Shown: positions 54,482 through 63,302 of the stretch, piece after piece
Numbering within the stretch: the first letter of the stretch is position 1
Layout of the letters: every line of letters begins with the position of its first letter
Assembly (NCBI GenBank): GCA_002015125.1
Contig: MUYB01000001.1
Location: forward strand, 1-64,000
Source: [Haemophilus] felis
Lineage (GTDB): Bacteria; Pseudomonadota; Gammaproteobacteria; Enterobacterales; Pasteurellaceae
Length of the DNA stretch: 64,000 bases
Reading direction: 5' to 3'
Made by a program: the position numbers and the translations under genes
The notes under the pieces: model-generated
The model's database searches: none
The model's input: the letters and a program-made list of their open reading frames with translations, nothing else
Told to the model about the DNA's origin: nothing

Positions 54482-55921
54482 ATGCATATTTTTAATCAAA
54501 GTAAGTATAAAAGTTTACACGCTCAACAAGAGGGTGAACTAGCCAAAATTCGTCAACAAGTTTGTCAAGATACAGATTATCGCCCAACCTATCATATTAG
54601 TCCTGAAACAGGTTTGTTAAATGATCCTAATGGGTTGATTTTTGATGGTGAAAAATATCATCTTTTTTATCAGTGGTTCCCTTACGGTGCTATGCACGGA
54701 ATGAAGCACTGGCGACACTTAATGACAAAAGATTTCCAACATTTTTGTAGCGGCGATACGTTAATTCCTGATAGGTTATTTGAATCCCATGGTTGTTATT
54801 CTGGTGGGGCAATTTTATGGCAGGATCAGATTGTGGCATTTTATACAGGTAATACACGAAATGAAGAGAACCGACGTATTCCTCATCAAAATATCGCTAT
54901 TTTTGATAAGTCGGGTGAATTAAAGCAAAAACGTTGTTTATTGGCTTGTCCACCGCAAGGTTACACAGAACATTGTCGCGATCCCAAACCCTTTTTAACC
55001 CACGAAGGGAAAATTCGTTTTGTGCTTGGCGCACAACGTGAAAATTTGACAGGAACTGCCCTTATTTATGAAATGGATAATCTTCAATCTGATCCTGTTT
55101 TGCTAGGTGAATTAACGCTTGAGCAATTTAATGATCAAGACATATTTATGTGGGAATGCCCTGATTTATTTGAATTTGAGGAAAAATACATTTTCCTTTG
55201 GTCTCCGCAAGGTAAAAAACAACAATCTCGACGTTTCCAAAATAACTACCATTCCATTTATGCTGTTGGTCAATTAACGGATACTAAATTCATTACAGAA
55301 CACATTGATGAACTTGATCAGGGATTTGATTTTTATGCACCACAAAGTATTTGGCAAGGTCAGGGCATTTACTTTGCTTGGGTGGGGCTACCTGATATGA
55401 CTTATCCAACGGATCAATTCCAATGGCATTCAATACTAACTATGCCTCGTCAATTACAATTCAAACAAGGTAAATTATTTCAACAACCGATTGAGGCGAT
55501 TTACAATCAGATGAATAATTATCAACAATATCAAATTGAAAATGAGCAAATTATTCCAAATTTAGATCGTTCGTATCTTAAATTTAAGCCTTCAAATGGT
55601 TCATTTCAATTAGAGTGCTTTAGCAATTTACAAGGACAAAAGCTTATATTTAGTTATGAAAAAGGAATATTTAGTTTAAATCGAAGTTTGAGTGAACAAA
55701 CGGAGACAATGAAAAAATTCGGTGATATTCGTTATTGTGAAATTGAGCAGCTAGATTGTGTTGAGATTTTCTTTGACCGCTCTGTCGTAGAAATTTTTCT
55801 TAATCAAGGTGAACGCGTAATGACCTCACGCTTTTTTATTCCACAACGAGAAAATACACTACGCATCTCTCGTCCAATAGTGTTTTCTGTGGCAGAATTA
55901 ACGCCAATTTCAATTAGGTAA
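54482..55921 (+). CDS. scrB: Sucrose-6-phosphate hydrolase
   Basis: ScrB splits imported sucrose-6-phosphate into glucose-6-phosphate and fructose. The 479-residue protein is a GH32 enzyme. Its nucleophile is Asp48 in GLLNDPNGLIF, the transition-state motif is CRDPKPF, and the acid/base glutamate lies in MWECPDLF. A C-terminal beta-sandwich follows from about residue 340. The length is typical of bacterial ScrB. It is 12 bp after scrK and 12 bp before scrR. Cytoplasmic; no signal peptide. Confidence 0.95.
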   Translation: MHIFNQSKYKSLHAQQEGELAKIRQQVCQDTDYRPTYHISPETGLLNDPNGLIFDGEKYHLFYQWFPYGAMHGMKHWRHLMTKDFQHFCSGDTLIPDRLFESHGCYSGGAILWQDQIVAFYTGNTRNEENRRIPHQNIAIFDKSGELKQKRCLLACPPQGYTEHCRDPKPFLTHEGKIRFVLGAQRENLTGTALIYEMDNLQSDPVLLGELTLEQFNDQDIFMWECPDLFEFEEKYIFLWSPQGKKQQSRRFQNNYHSIYAVGQLTDTKFITEHIDELDQGFDFYAPQSIWQGQGIYFAWVGLPDMTYPTDQFQWHSILTMPRQLQFKQGKLFQQPIEAIYNQMNNYQQYQIENEQIIPNLDRSYLKFKPSNGSFQLECFSNLQGQKLIFSYEKGIFSLNRSLSEQTETMKKFGDIRYCEIEQLDCVEIFFDRSVVEIFLNQGERVMTSRFFIPQRENTLRISRPIVFSVAELTPISIR

Positions 55922-55933
55922 CAGGTTATCAAA

Positions 55934-56938
55934 ATGCCAGCCAAACGTACCACTTTAGCTGATATTGCTCGCTTAACAGGGCTTTCTACAACGACGGTTA
56001 GTATGATTTTAAATAATCGTGGTGAACAGTTTAAAATCAAACCTGAAACTTGTCAGCGAGTAAAACAAATTGCACAACAGCAAGGTTATCGAGCAAATAT
56101 TTATGCCAAATCACTTAAAACTCAGCGTTCAAATGTGGTTGGTCTTATTATTCCTGATCTAACTAACTATGGCTTCGCTTGCACTGCAAAAAATTTAGAA
56201 AAATTGTGTCGTGAAAATGATTTACAGCTCGTCATTGCTTGTTCTGATGATAATCCTCAACAAGAAAAAATCGCCATTGAAAGATTGCTAGATAGGCAAA
56301 TTGATTTTTTAATCACGGCACCAACTCATCAAGATCCCAATTATTACTCAAAAATCAAAAAACAAGTTCCTCTATTGCAATTAGATCGATATGTTCCCAA
56401 TAGTGGTCTGAACTATGTTATCAGCGACGAACAACTCAAGGTTTCCACTCTAGTGGGATATATGATCAACACTTATGAATTAAAGGAATTTGTCTATTTT
56501 GGGGGGCAGCTCGAGCTATCGCCAAGTAAGGGGCGTTTAGAAGGGTTTAAGCAAGGTTGTAATGCTCACCAAGAGGTCGAACAATGGATTTTTCAACATA
56601 CCTATCAACCTGAATCAGGCTATAAAATGATGAATAAAGCAGTACAACAATTGGGGCATTTGCCTCAAGCTGTCTTTACGGCATCCTATACTATTTTAGA
56701 AGGTGTACTTCGTTATATTAGTGAAAATCAAAAAATTGATGCTGTATTACAAAAAAAAATGCATTTAGCAACTTTTGATGATCATCATTTATTAAATGCG
56801 TTACCTCTACATATCCATTCTATCCAACAAGATCACCAACAAATTGCACAGCATTTATTTCGCTTAATTCAACATTATTTTAATCAGCAAAAACTCGAAA
56901 ATTGTCTTGTAGATTGCCATATCATTTATCGTGATTAG
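55934..56938 (+). CDS. scrR: LacI-family sucrose operon repressor
   Basis: ScrR should repress the sucrose genes until fructose or fructose-1-phosphate appears. The 334-residue protein has the LacI-type helix-turn-helix and hinge at residues 6-27 (TLADIARLTGLSTTTVSMIL), then NVVGLIIPDLTNYGFA and a periplasmic-binding-like effector core. It is the last gene of scrK-scrB-scrR and lies directly before the scrA promoter. Three near-identical palindromes in the cluster are its likely operators, so it represses its own transcription too. Effector identity is inferred from relatives. Confidence 0.93.
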   Translation: MPAKRTTLADIARLTGLSTTTVSMILNNRGEQFKIKPETCQRVKQIAQQQGYRANIYAKSLKTQRSNVVGLIIPDLTNYGFACTAKNLEKLCRENDLQLVIACSDDNPQQEKIAIERLLDRQIDFLITAPTHQDPNYYSKIKKQVPLLQLDRYVPNSGLNYVISDEQLKVSTLVGYMINTYELKEFVYFGGQLELSPSKGRLEGFKQGCNAHQEVEQWIFQHTYQPESGYKMMNKAVQQLGHLPQAVFTASYTILEGVLRYISENQKIDAVLQKKMHLATFDDHHLLNALPLHIHSIQQDHQQIAQHLFRLIQHYFNQQKLENCLVDCHIIYRD

Positions 56939-56949
56939 CATTCAAATAT

Positions 56950-56965
56950 TGTGAAATAGATCACA
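56950..56965 (+). promoter_or_regulatory. CRP-binding site upstream of scrA
   Basis: TGTGAAATAGATCACA matches TGTGA-N6-TCACA at all ten positions, 89 bp before scrA and directly abutting the first operator. Catabolite control of sucrose uptake is expected. Confidence 0.88.
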
Positions 56966-57006
56966 AAACTAAAAGCTTTTAGTTTTAAAACTAAAACGTT
57001 TTAGTT
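56965..57006. promoter_or_regulatory. Tandem ScrR operators before scrA
   Basis: Two palindromes lie side by side: AAAACTAAAAGCTTTTAGTTTT (56965-56986, shown in two halves by its symmetry; centre GC) and AACTAAAACGTTTTAGTT (56989-57006, centre CG). Their centres are 22 bp apart, about two helical turns, so two repressor dimers could bind the same face. The second is identical to the scrK operator. Confidence 0.85.
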
Positions 57007-57053
57007 AAAATAAGATCAGGTTAAATTAATCTCTTTTTTAAAAGGTAAATCAA

Positions 57054-58469
57054 ATGAACTATGCTTTAATTGCTCAACAAGTTATTGAAAAATTAGGTGG
57101 TAAAGAAAATATTTCTGCCGCCGCTCATTGTGCCACTCGATTACGTCTTGTGGTGATTGATGAACAAAAAATAGATGCTCAAGGCATCGAGAATATTGAG
57201 GGAGTAAAGGGTCAGTTTGCTGTTGCTGGACAATATCAAATTATCTTTGGCTCAGGCACGGTCAATAAAGTGTATGAACAACTCAGTCAACAATTAAACA
57301 TTAATGAAATGAGTAGCTCAGAAGTCGCTAGCGTCGGCAGCGAAAAACAAGGTTTGCTACAACGCCTTGTGAAAGGGCTAGCGGATATTTTTGTGCCTAT
57401 CATTCCTGCTATCGTCGCAGGTGGTTTATTGATGGGAATCCACAGTATGCTAACTGCTAAAGGCTTCTTTGTTGATGAAAAAAACGTAGTGGATTTATAT
57501 CCCGCTATTGCTCATCTTGTTGATTTTATTAATACAGTCGCTAATGCCCCCTTTGTATTCCTGCCCGTATTACTCGGTTTCTCTGCGACTCGAAAATTTG
57601 GTGGTAATCCTTTCTTAGGGGCGGCGTTAGGTATGCTATTAGTTCACCCAGCACTCGCTGATGGTTGGAACTATGCTTTAACGCTTGCGAATGGCAACAT
57701 TCAATATTGGAATATTTTTGGCTTAGAAATTGAGAGAGTGGGCTATCAAGGCACCGTTATTCCTGTTTTAATTGCCTCTTGGGTACTTGCGACATTAGAA
57801 AAAAACTTACGCAAAGTGGTTCCTTCATTTTTGGATAACTTAATAACGCCTCTCTGTGCTTTATTTATCACAGGTGTGCTTGCTTTTACCCTAATCGGAC
57901 CTTTTGGGCGTGAAGCTGGTTCGTTAATCAGTATGGGGTTAACTTGGCTATATGATTCCCTTGGTTTTATTGGTGGTGCGATTTTCGGTACGCTATATGC
58001 TCCTATCGTTATCACTGGCATGCATCAAACATTTATCGCTGTAGAAACTCAGTTATTAGCAGATATGATCCATACAGGTGGAAGTTTTATTTTCCCAATT
58101 GCGGCAATGTCTAATATTGCACAAGGGACTGCTTGTTTAGGTGCGGTAGTTGTAATGAAAGATGCGAAAGTTCGTGGTATCGCCCTTCCTTCAGGAATTA
58201 GTGCTTTATTGGGCATTACCGAACCCGCAATGTTTGGGGTAAATTTACGTTATCGTTATCCTTTTATCGCCGCAATGATCGGTGCTGGCGTCTCCAGTGC
58301 GTTTATCGCTTTGTTCAATGTAAAAGCTATTGCTCTCGGTGCTGCAGGTTTACCCGGTATTCCTTCTATTAAGCCTGATAGTCTAGCAATGTACTGCATA
58401 GGAATGTTAATTTCTGCCAGCATCGCCTTTAGTCTCAGTGTCTTTTTGGGTAAAAAAGCCCAAAAATAA
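57054..58469 (+). CDS. scrA: PTS sucrose-specific EIIBC component
   Basis: ScrA imports sucrose across the inner membrane while phosphorylating it. The 471 residues begin with the EIIB domain (phosphorylated Cys26 in SAAAHCATRLRLVV), a linker near residues 85-105, then the EIIC domain of about ten helices with GITEPAMFGVNLRYRYPF near residue 385. There is no EIIA domain, so phosphate must come from a separate EIIA-Glc (Crr). AAAGG precedes the ATG. It has its own promoter with a perfect CRP site and two operators, separate from scrKBR. A terminator follows. Confidence 0.95.
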   Translation: MNYALIAQQVIEKLGGKENISAAAHCATRLRLVVIDEQKIDAQGIENIEGVKGQFAVAGQYQIIFGSGTVNKVYEQLSQQLNINEMSSSEVASVGSEKQGLLQRLVKGLADIFVPIIPAIVAGGLLMGIHSMLTAKGFFVDEKNVVDLYPAIAHLVDFINTVANAPFVFLPVLLGFSATRKFGGNPFLGAALGMLLVHPALADGWNYALTLANGNIQYWNIFGLEIERVGYQGTVIPVLIASWVLATLEKNLRKVVPSFLDNLITPLCALFITGVLAFTLIGPFGREAGSLISMGLTWLYDSLGFIGGAIFGTLYAPIVITGMHQTFIAVETQLLADMIHTGGSFIFPIAAMSNIAQGTACLGAVVVMKDAKVRGIALPSGISALLGITEPAMFGVNLRYRYPFIAAMIGAGVSSAFIALFNVKAIALGAAGLPGIPSIKPDSLAMYCIGMLISASIAFSLSVFLGKKAQK

Positions 58470-58490
58470 TCGAGTTGAATCAACTACATA

Positions 58491-58525
58491 AAAAATAACC
58501 TTAGCCAATGTCTAAGGTTATTTTT
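58491..58525 (+). terminator. Terminator after scrA
   Basis: A perfect 14-bp stem AAAAATAACCTTAG / CTAAGGTTATTTTT with a 7-base loop. The possible small frame starting inside it is not considered a gene. Confidence 0.9.
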
Positions 58526-58602
58526 ATCGCAATATCTTTTCACTTTAACCCAACACGCGATTTAAATCCTGTTTCAACAAGATTAAAGTCGCACCGATTA
58601 GC

Positions 58603-58658
58603 AAATATACAAATCACCTTGTTCTCCATAGAATTAAGTTGCGATTATTATGCTTATA
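58603..58658 (-). pseudogene. Decayed copy of the gmk start region
   Basis: These 56 bp match the gmk 5' end and leader (53318-53384) in the same orientation. AAATATACAAATCACCTT matches 17 of 18 bases, and the following 38 bases match 32 of 38 (GTTCTCCATA then TTATTATGC). An 11-base gap at the junction removes the gmk ATG. Similarity fades on both sides. Together with gmk it forms a direct repeat around the sucrose cluster. It cannot encode protein. Confidence 0.8.
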
Positions 58659-58692
58659 GAGCAAATTTTATCTCAATAATAAAGGAGGGATT

Positions 58693-59556
58693 TTAAAATT
58701 TACTTAACCCTCGCTTTAATAAATACCAAACTCCTCTTAATAGGCACTGTTTGAGCGATTGCCTTTTCGATAATCCACGCAACCAATTGTGTCCGCCATA
58801 TCTAACATGAGATTTATTTCTAATAAGAATTTTTACCCCTCTTTCTTTTGCTTTTCTTTCAACAAACAAAGATTTGAAAAAAGAATTAGCAATATCTTCC
58901 TCTGGTGTGCCATAAATTTCGGACAAAATGAGTAATTCAGGTTCGTGTTCAAAAAAATATTTATTAATATGACTTTCATCGTGCCATAAGGCAATAATAT
59001 TTTTCTCTAAATCTTGCTGAATATTTTCTTTTAATTGATGGATCAATCTTAAATAGTGATTTTTCTCACCACCATTCAGACCTCCCATAAAATAATAATT
59101 TCCTTTTCCATCTTCCATATAGGCAAGAGAATCTGGATTTTTATCATAGGTGAATTTTTCTTTATCCACACCAACAAAACCGGGGTGTTTAACTGCAACT
59201 AGAGGCTTACTGACATTAAAAAACTCTTGTGGATAAATATAGTCAACTATTTTCATATTCGCATTAAAAAAGAAAAGATAATCCATTTCTTCTAATGCTT
59301 TTTCTGCTTTCAAAAATATATCAAAACGCATTAATGTATCATAAGGCCAGCCTAACTTCTCTTGATGAATAATATGAATGCATTTTTGTTTGTTTGTTTG
59401 TTTTCCAAAAAATAAATCAGAATCAGTGTAAATAAAATAATGCTTTTCTTCAGTTGGCAAAAAGTATTTTTCCATACTCTCATAAAATTCTTGCCAAAAG
59501 ACTGTATATCTTCCAGTTGCAATATACAAAATACCAATTTTTTTCTTTAAACTCAT
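58693..59556 (-). CDS. GT6-family glycosyltransferase
   Basis: The 287-residue protein belongs to glycosyltransferase family 6, which includes the blood-group A/B and alpha-1,3-galactosyl transferases. Visible motifs are IGILYIATGRYTVFW, the donor region GWPYDTLMRFDIFL, FFFNANMKI (residues 95-103), FMGGLNGG, and the acceptor-side WHDESHINKYFFEH. The metal site DxD of animal GT6 enzymes is NAN here (98-100), as reported for bacterial GT6 members, which are metal-independent. The likely role is a host-like sugar on lipopolysaccharide; the linkage is unknown. A CAAA repeat lies at residues 51-58. Confidence 0.88.
   Translation of the reverse strand: MSLKKKIGILYIATGRYTVFWQEFYESMEKYFLPTEEKHYFIYTDSDLFFGKQTNKQKCIHIIHQEKLGWPYDTLMRFDIFLKAEKALEEMDYLFFFNANMKIVDYIYPQEFFNVSKPLVAVKHPGFVGVDKEKFTYDKNPDSLAYMEDGKGNYYFMGGLNGGEKNHYLRLIHQLKENIQQDLEKNIIALWHDESHINKYFFEHEPELLILSEIYGTPEEDIANSFFKSLFVERKAKERGVKILIRNKSHVRYGGHNWLRGLSKRQSLKQCLLRGVWYLLKRGLSKF
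59384..59404 (-). repeat. Tetranucleotide repeat (CAAA)4 within the GT6 gene
   Basis: The coding strand carries four CAAA copies plus flanking A bases, encoding KQTNKQK (residues 52-58). Tetranucleotide tracts in lipopolysaccharide genes are classic phase-variation sites in Haemophilus, but four copies is short. Confidence 0.75.
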
Positions 59557-59626
59557 TTTTATGCCTTTTATTTTTTAGCTAAAAAATATTAAACAGTATT
59601 GTCATTATACTTAGGCTATCTAAAAC

Positions 59627-60571
59627 TTACTTATTTCTGTTTTTCCGTTCTAAAAATCGTATATGACGGATAGCAGCCATTCTTGCGATCAAGTAACCAA
59701 GAGCTAAGCAAAACACCATAAAAAAGACAAACTCGCCAAGATCAAAACCTTGAACTTGAAAAGTGATAGTGAAAATATCCATAAGCTGCTGAATTGCCAA
59801 ACTAAAATAATTTGTTAGCACATAGCTAAAAAGTAAGGTAAGCAATCCACTAATTAACATATAAATTAACCCAGTATAAATAAAAGGGCGCAAAATAAAT
59901 TGATCTGTCGCGCCAAGTAACTGCATCACTTCAATTTTATCTTGACGATTATAGACATCTGCTCGGATGCTGTTGCTAATCACCAGTAATAGGGTCAAAA
60001 ACATTAATAAACTCGCCGCTACAGAAATTCTTGAGCTTAACCCTTCTAACGCCGCTAATTTGTCTAACCAATCATTATCCAATTGCACTTCCTGCACACC
60101 TTTAATTTTGATCAGTTCATCATGCAAATAGTTACGCTTTTGTGGCGATTGATAATCTGAATCCAGCTGTACAATCACGACCGCTGGTAGTGGGTTTTCC
60201 TCTAGCACATCCAACTCGTCATGAAAGCCAGACCAACTACGGAAGTTCTCTAAACTTTGTTGACGAGAAATATAGATCACATCTGCTACGCCCTTTTGCT
60301 GGCGAATATTTTTAACAACTAACTGACTATCTTTTTCACTCAAGATATTGTGTAAATACAATGTCATCTCACTTGCAGGAGAAAACTGCTTTATCGCCTG
60401 ATTCGCATTTTTCCAAAGCAGATAACTAATCGTTGGTAAAGTGAGAGACACGCTAATGACCAAAAGGGTAAGAAAAGTAGCGACAGGACGTTGTACTAAT
60501 TCTTTGAGGACAGAACGTAAAACATAATGTGTTTGCACCCAGAAAGGCGCTAAGCTAAAACGAGATGACAT
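59627..60571 (-). CDS. ftsX: Cell division ABC-type protein FtsX
   Basis: FtsX is the membrane partner of FtsE; the pair activates septal amidases through EnvC. The 314-residue protein has a first helix at about 40-60, a periplasmic domain with IYISRQQSLENFRSW, and three C-terminal helices (about 190-210, 233-260, 285-305). YNRQDKIEVMQLLGATD is a conserved cytoplasmic loop. The length is as usual for gammaproteobacteria. It follows ftsE by 9 bp in the order ftsY-ftsE-ftsX. Confidence 0.95.
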   Translation of the reverse strand: MSSRFSLAPFWVQTHYVLRSVLKELVQRPVATFLTLLVISVSLTLPTISYLLWKNANQAIKQFSPASEMTLYLHNILSEKDSQLVVKNIRQQKGVADVIYISRQQSLENFRSWSGFHDELDVLEENPLPAVVIVQLDSDYQSPQKRNYLHDELIKIKGVQEVQLDNDWLDKLAALEGLSSRISVAASLLMFLTLLLVISNSIRADVYNRQDKIEVMQLLGATDQFILRPFIYTGLIYMLISGLLTLLFSYVLTNYFSLAIQQLMDIFTITFQVQGFDLGEFVFFMVFCLALGYLIARMAAIRHIRFLERKNRNK

Positions 60572-60580
60572 AATTTTTCC

Positions 60581-61231
60581 TTAGCGTAAGACGCCTTGTT
60601 CTAGCACTAAACAAGGTTTAGGAATTTGTTTCAAAATATCTAAATTATGCGTAGCGATAAGCACAGTCATTCTCATTTGGTTTAACTCTGCAAATAAATT
60701 GAAAATCCCTAAGGAAAGTGAGTAATCTAAATTGCCAGTAGGTTCATCGGCCAATAATAATTGGGGCTTATGCACGATAGCACGCGCAATACTCACCCGT
60801 TGCTGTTCACCGCCAGATAGATGCACTGGCAGATGTGTGGCACGATCGCGCAAGCCTACTCTATCTAGCGCCGCTAAAGCTCTGCTTTCTGCTTCTTTAG
60901 GATGAGCGCCTACTACAACTAAAGGCAAAGCAACATTGTCTAGCACCGACATATCGGGTAATAGATGATAATCCTGATGCACCATACCTATTTGACGGCG
61001 CAAAAATGTGGTTTCATAACGAGAAAGGCGAGTAATATCGCGCTGATTAAAAAAAATCTTTCCACCGTTAGCGCGTTCCATTCCCATAATCAACTTTAAT
61101 AAAGTGCTTTTACCAGCGCCTGAATGCCCGACCAAATAAGTCATACCGCCTACGGGTAAATGGAAACTGATATTTTGCAAAGCAGGCTTACCGCCACGAT
61201 ATGCTTTGCTCACATTAGAAAAAGAAATCAT
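60581..61231 (-). CDS. ftsE: Cell division ATP-binding protein FtsE
   Basis: FtsE is the ATPase of the FtsEX complex at the division ring. The 216 residues contain Walker [19 protein letters not shown], the ABC signature [14 protein letters not shown], Walker [13 protein letters not shown] and the H-loop IATHN. The size matches the family. It lies 6 bp after ftsY and 9 bp before ftsX, so the three are expressed together. Confidence 0.97.
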   Translation of the reverse strand: MISFSNVSKAYRGGKPALQNISFHLPVGGMTYLVGHSGAGKSTLLKLIMGMERANGGKIFFNQRDITRLSRYETTFLRRQIGMVHQDYHLLPDMSVLDNVALPLVVVGAHPKEAESRALAALDRVGLRDRATHLPVHLSGGEQQRVSIARAIVHKPQLLLADEPTGNLDYSLSLGIFNLFAELNQMRMTVLIATHNLDILKQIPKPCLVLEQGVLR

Positions 61232-61237
61232 AGTAAC

Positions 61238-62518
61238 TTACGAGTTGTTGTCTTCTTGAATAAATAGCGCTTCGATAAATTCATCGGCGTTAAATTCGCG
61301 TAAATCTTCAATTTTTTCCCCAACGCCAATGTAGCGAATCGGTAACTTGAATTGATCTGCAATGGCAAAAATAACACCACCTTTCGCTGTACCGTCCAGT
61401 TTCGTCAGAGAAATACCTGTTAATCCAACCGCCTCATGGAACAGTTTTGCTTGGCTAATGGCATTTTGCCCTGTGCCAGCGTCTAGTGTTAACATAATTT
61501 CGTGCGGTGCGCTTTCATCATATTTTTTCATTACGCGGACGATTTTTTTCAGTTCATCCATTAGATTATTTTTGTTTTGCAAACGACCGGCGGTATCCGC
61601 GATTAAGATGTCAATGTTACGTGCGTTAGCGGATTGCATTGCATCAAAAATTACAGAAGCAGAGTCAGAACCTGTGCTTTGCGCAACTACAGGAATATGG
61701 TTACGCTCGCCCCACACTTGAAGTTGTTCTACCGCTGCCGCGCGGAAAGTATCGCCCGCCGCTAACATCACTGATTTGCCTTCATTTTGGAATTTGCGAG
61801 CTAATTTACCAATAGTGGTAGTTTTGCCCACTCCGTTAACGCCGACCATTAAAATAACATAAGGCTTTTTACTTTGATCTATCACTAAAGGCTGTGCTAC
61901 AGGCTTAATGATTTCCGCCATTTCAACTTTTAATTGTTGGTAAAGTAGTTCCGCATCTTGTAATTGTTGGCGACTCGCGTGTTGGGTGAGATTTTGAATA
62001 ATTTTATTGGTTGTTGGTACGCCTAAATCTGCAATTAACAATTGTTCTTCCAGTTCTTCAAATAACTCGTCATCAATTTTTTTACCCAAAAAGAAGGAAC
62101 GAAAACCAGCGCCAATATTCTGTTTAGTTTTTAATAAGCCTTTGACTAAACGGCTAAAAAAACCACCTTCGCTTGGTTTTTCTTGCTCAATAAGTTGTGA
62201 ACCATCAGATACATTATTTGTAATTTCTTCTGCATCGACTTTTTCGAGGTTTTCTTCATCTGCCAAACAACTTTCTTGAGGACTTTCAAGTTCATCAGTT
62301 AAGTGATGGGAAAAATCTGATTCTTGTGAGGATTGTACTGACAAATCTACTTCTATGTTTTCAATTGTAGAGGATTCTGGCTGAGAATTCGGTTCAATAA
62401 CAGATTCGGTAGGTGCAATATTGTCAGTATGATTTGAATCGGAGGAAATTTCTTCGTTATTTTTCTTTCCTAATCCAAACCAAGAGAAAAAACCACTTTT
62501 TTTGTTTCCTGTTGACAT
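61238..62518 (-). CDS. ftsY: Signal recognition particle receptor FtsY
   Basis: FtsY docks SRP-bound ribosomes at the membrane. The 426-residue protein has a long acidic N-terminal A domain (to about residue 130, rich in Glu, Ser and Asp), the N domain (LFEELEEQLLIADLG), and the G domain with LMVGVNGVGKTTTIGKLARK, DTFRAAAVEQLQVWG, DTAGRLQNKNNLM and TKLDGTAKGG. It is first in ftsY-ftsE-ftsX and divergent from rsmD over 175 bp. Its partner Ffh is encoded at 49.1 kb. Confidence 0.97.
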   Translation of the reverse strand: MSTGNKKSGFFSWFGLGKKNNEEISSDSNHTDNIAPTESVIEPNSQPESSTIENIEVDLSVQSSQESDFSHHLTDELESPQESCLADEENLEKVDAEEITNNVSDGSQLIEQEKPSEGGFFSRLVKGLLKTKQNIGAGFRSFFLGKKIDDELFEELEEQLLIADLGVPTTNKIIQNLTQHASRQQLQDAELLYQQLKVEMAEIIKPVAQPLVIDQSKKPYVILMVGVNGVGKTTTIGKLARKFQNEGKSVMLAAGDTFRAAAVEQLQVWGERNHIPVVAQSTGSDSASVIFDAMQSANARNIDILIADTAGRLQNKNNLMDELKKIVRVMKKYDESAPHEIMLTLDAGTGQNAISQAKLFHEAVGLTGISLTKLDGTAKGGVIFAIADQFKLPIRYIGVGEKIEDLREFNADEFIEALFIQEDNNS

Positions 62519-62693
62519 AGTTTACTCGTGCAATAATGAAATAATTTTATTAATAAAAAAACGGCGCGTAGTTTATCATTTAATCGCTAATTTATGGCAG
62601 AAAATCATAAATTTTGCTGAAAAAAATCTTGTTTCGCGTAGAATTTGCCACTTTCCTTAAATAAATCCATCTCCCTTAACTAATAGATACTCA

Positions 62694-63302
62694 ATGATGA
62701 AAAAGCCGATAAAAAAGACCAATCTATCAAATACAAAAGGTGAAGTACGAATCATTGCTGGCTTATGGCGTGGTCGAAAATTACCTGTGCTTAGCGTGCA
62801 AGGATTACGCCCAACAGGCGATAGAGTAAAAGAAACATTATTTAACTGGCTAATGCCTTATATTGTGCAATCCTGTTGTTTAGATTGTTTTGCAGGCAGC
62901 GGTTCTCTTGGTTTTGAGGCACTTTCTCGTCAAGCGAATAAAGTACTTTTTATTGAGTTAGATAAACAGGTGGCTAATCAATTAAAACAGAATTTACAGC
63001 AGCTAAAATGCACAAATGGTGAAGTACTCAATCAAAATACTTTGCAATGGCTAACCGCACCTCAACCACAGCCACAATTTGATGTGGTGTTTGTTGATCC
63101 GCCTTTTCATTTTAACTTGGCTCAACAAGCGTTGGATTTGTTGGAACAACATCATTGGCTCAAGGACGGCGCTATCGTCTATGTGGAAACAGAAAAAGAT
63201 CATGTATTACAACTAGATCAAAATTGGAACTTATTAAAAGAGAAGATTACTGGACAAGTCCATTCAAGGTTGTATCAATTTAACAGGAAGAAAATTGGTT
63301 AA
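62694..63302 (+). CDS. rsmD: 16S rRNA guanine(966)-N2 methyltransferase RsmD
   Basis: RsmD methylates G966 of 16S rRNA. The 202 residues have the family start GEVRIIAGLWRGRKLPV, PTGDRVKETLFNWL, the SAM loop LDCFAGSGSLGFEALSR and the catalytic motif VFVDPPF (DPPF). Two adjacent ATGs (62694 and 62697) are possible starts. It is divergent from ftsY, the conserved arrangement. Its 3' end overlaps the convergent dam gene by 23 bp. Confidence 0.96.
   Translation: MMKKPIKKTNLSNTKGEVRIIAGLWRGRKLPVLSVQGLRPTGDRVKETLFNWLMPYIVQSCCLDCFAGSGSLGFEALSRQANKVLFIELDKQVANQLKQNLQQLKCTNGEVLNQNTLQWLTAPQPQPQFDVVFVDPPFHFNLAQQALDLLEQHHWLKDGAIVYVETEKDHVLQLDQNWNLLKEKITGQVHSRLYQFNRKKIG

Noticed and set aside
58508..58696. 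A 62-codon frame after scrA
   Set aside because: Its start lies inside the scrA terminator loop and it covers the gmk remnant antisense; no family resemblance or ribosome site.
59352..59537. Out-of-frame 61-codon alternative within the GT6 gene
   Set aside because: It overlaps a well-supported frame. It is relevant only as what a CAAA-repeat slip could produce.
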